From contig JAEWIZ010000017.1 in the NCBI GenBank assembly GCA_023386815.1, positions 1 to 64,000 on the forward strand: 64,000 bases of DNA, in the 5' to 3' direction. Of the stretch, positions 63,599 to 64,000 are shown in pieces. The notes beneath the pieces are model-generated. The model ran no database searches and was not told the origin of the DNA. It was given only the letters and a program-made list of their open reading frames with translations. A program made the translations under genes and the position numbers. How positions within the stretch are numbered: position 1 is the first letter of the stretch; each line of letters starts with the position of its first letter. This DNA comes from Bacillota bacterium (GTDB lineage: Bacteria; Bacillota; Clostridia; Lachnospirales; Lachnospiraceae).

Positions 63599-64000
63599 AT
63601 GATATTTGGAATGTTCTATTTCATGGGTTTTATCGCAAGTATAATATTAATTGTTTTTTTATTTCGAAGTAGCAAGGTCGATATAACCAAAAGACTTTTG
63701 TATATGTCTTTTTTGGTGTCTTTTTGGCTTCTCATGGAATTAGTAAGCTTTATTGCACCAGTGGAATGGATTTTAATATTCCAGAGATTAAAATATTTCG
63801 GAGTTATTCTTGTGCCTCCGGTATTACTGGTTGCTACCTTGCTCTTTATTAAGAAATATGAGACGCTTACAAAGCGAAGTAAGATTTTTATTTACTTTCT
63901 GCCGTCTTTATCCCTGCTATCTGTTTTTACAGGGAGAATACCATATCAGTTTATAACGGATCAACAGGTATACCTTAGAAATGGGATACCGATTTTTGAG
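63599..64000 (+). CDS. 7TM sensor protein, N-terminal part (cut by window end)
   Basis: Only the first 134 residues are present and the frame is still open at the window edge. At least four membrane helices follow one another, and FQRLKYFGVILVPPVLLVATLLF matches the histidine-kinase N-terminal 7TM domain (PF16927). The rest would be a histidine kinase, diguanylate cyclase or similar output, which cannot be read. A weak AAAGG precedes the ATG at 63599. Confidence 0.65.
   Translation, partial: MIFGMFYFMGFIASIILIVFLFRSSKVDITKRLLYMSFLVSFWLLMELVSFIAPVEWILIFQRLKYFGVILVPPVLLVATLLFIKKYETLTKRSKIFIYFLPSLSLLSVFTGRIPYQFITDQQVYLRNGIPIFE

Overview
The window reads as chromosomal DNA of an AT-rich, Gram-positive, endospore-forming anaerobe of the class Clostridia, most like a Lachnospiraceae / Clostridium cluster XIVa genome. 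This rests on an alpha/beta-type small acid-soluble spore protein, GerW (YtfJ) and YlbJ sporulation proteins, a GntR/YtrA-type ABC operon, pta-ackA acetate fermentation genes, Zn-ribbon L28 and L32, and a very large BcrAD/BadFG-type activase. The species is not assigned. I see no IS element, prophage, CRISPR array or obvious genomic island; most of the window is core genome.

Layout. 1-46 is the 3' end of a 23S rRNA gene, with no 5S or tRNA in the next 700 bases. 747-3429: CheW and a zinc-ribbon/disordered/single-pass membrane protein. 3514-5654: hisH-hisF-ung. 6125-7654: amino acid permease, facing a 1429-residue 2-hydroxyacyl-CoA dehydratase-activator-like protein on the minus strand. 12450-14648: CorA Mg2+ transporter behind a long, apparently structured leader, then a rhomboid-like protein. 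15015-18598: three proteins of limited recognisability, then DUF2953 (YtfI-like) and GerW. 18694-27057: rpmB, a 45-residue membrane protein on the minus strand, asp23, fakA-like, DUF1653, a minus-strand gntR-ABC-lipoprotein operon, and recG. 27237-36021: a probable surface-glycan operon (two GT2 transferases, two giant polytopic GT-C/DUF2298-like proteins, UDP-galactopyranose mutase, L,D-transpeptidase). 36357-48480: citrate synthase, SASP, rsmD, coaD, a coiled-coil protein, ylbJ, pepF, DUF1801, tmcAL, pta, ackA, yceD, rpmF. 48530-51170: a perfect long palindrome plus short tandem repeats, a LysM/GH18 pseudoenzyme and a YprB-like nuclease. 51474-64000: a fused PF06541-cardiolipin synthase, a zinc-finger protein, ruvAB, zapA with a repeat tail, a U32 peptidase, a FtsW/RodA-PBP pair, a Nudix hydrolase, a small unknown, and the start of a 7TM sensor.

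How the genes fit together. The order rpmB-asp23-fakA-recG-SASP-rsmD-coaD-ylbJ-tmcAL-pta-ackA-yceD-rpmF is a conserved Firmicutes backbone. In this window it is interrupted by the gntR-ABC operon and by the glycan operon plus citrate synthase between recG and the SASP gene. It ends at rpmF, where plsX would usually follow but a palindromic repeat stands instead. Peptidoglycan and envelope functions recur: L,D-transpeptidase, RodA/FtsW + PBP, LysM protein, cardiolipin synthase, galactofuranose supply.

The least explained items are the corA leader RNA, a compact RNA-like structure after zapA, the GntR hairpin/operator architecture, the GH18 and rhomboid pseudoenzymes, the Cls fusion, the Galf-linked glycan operon, and three kinds of non-coding repeat.
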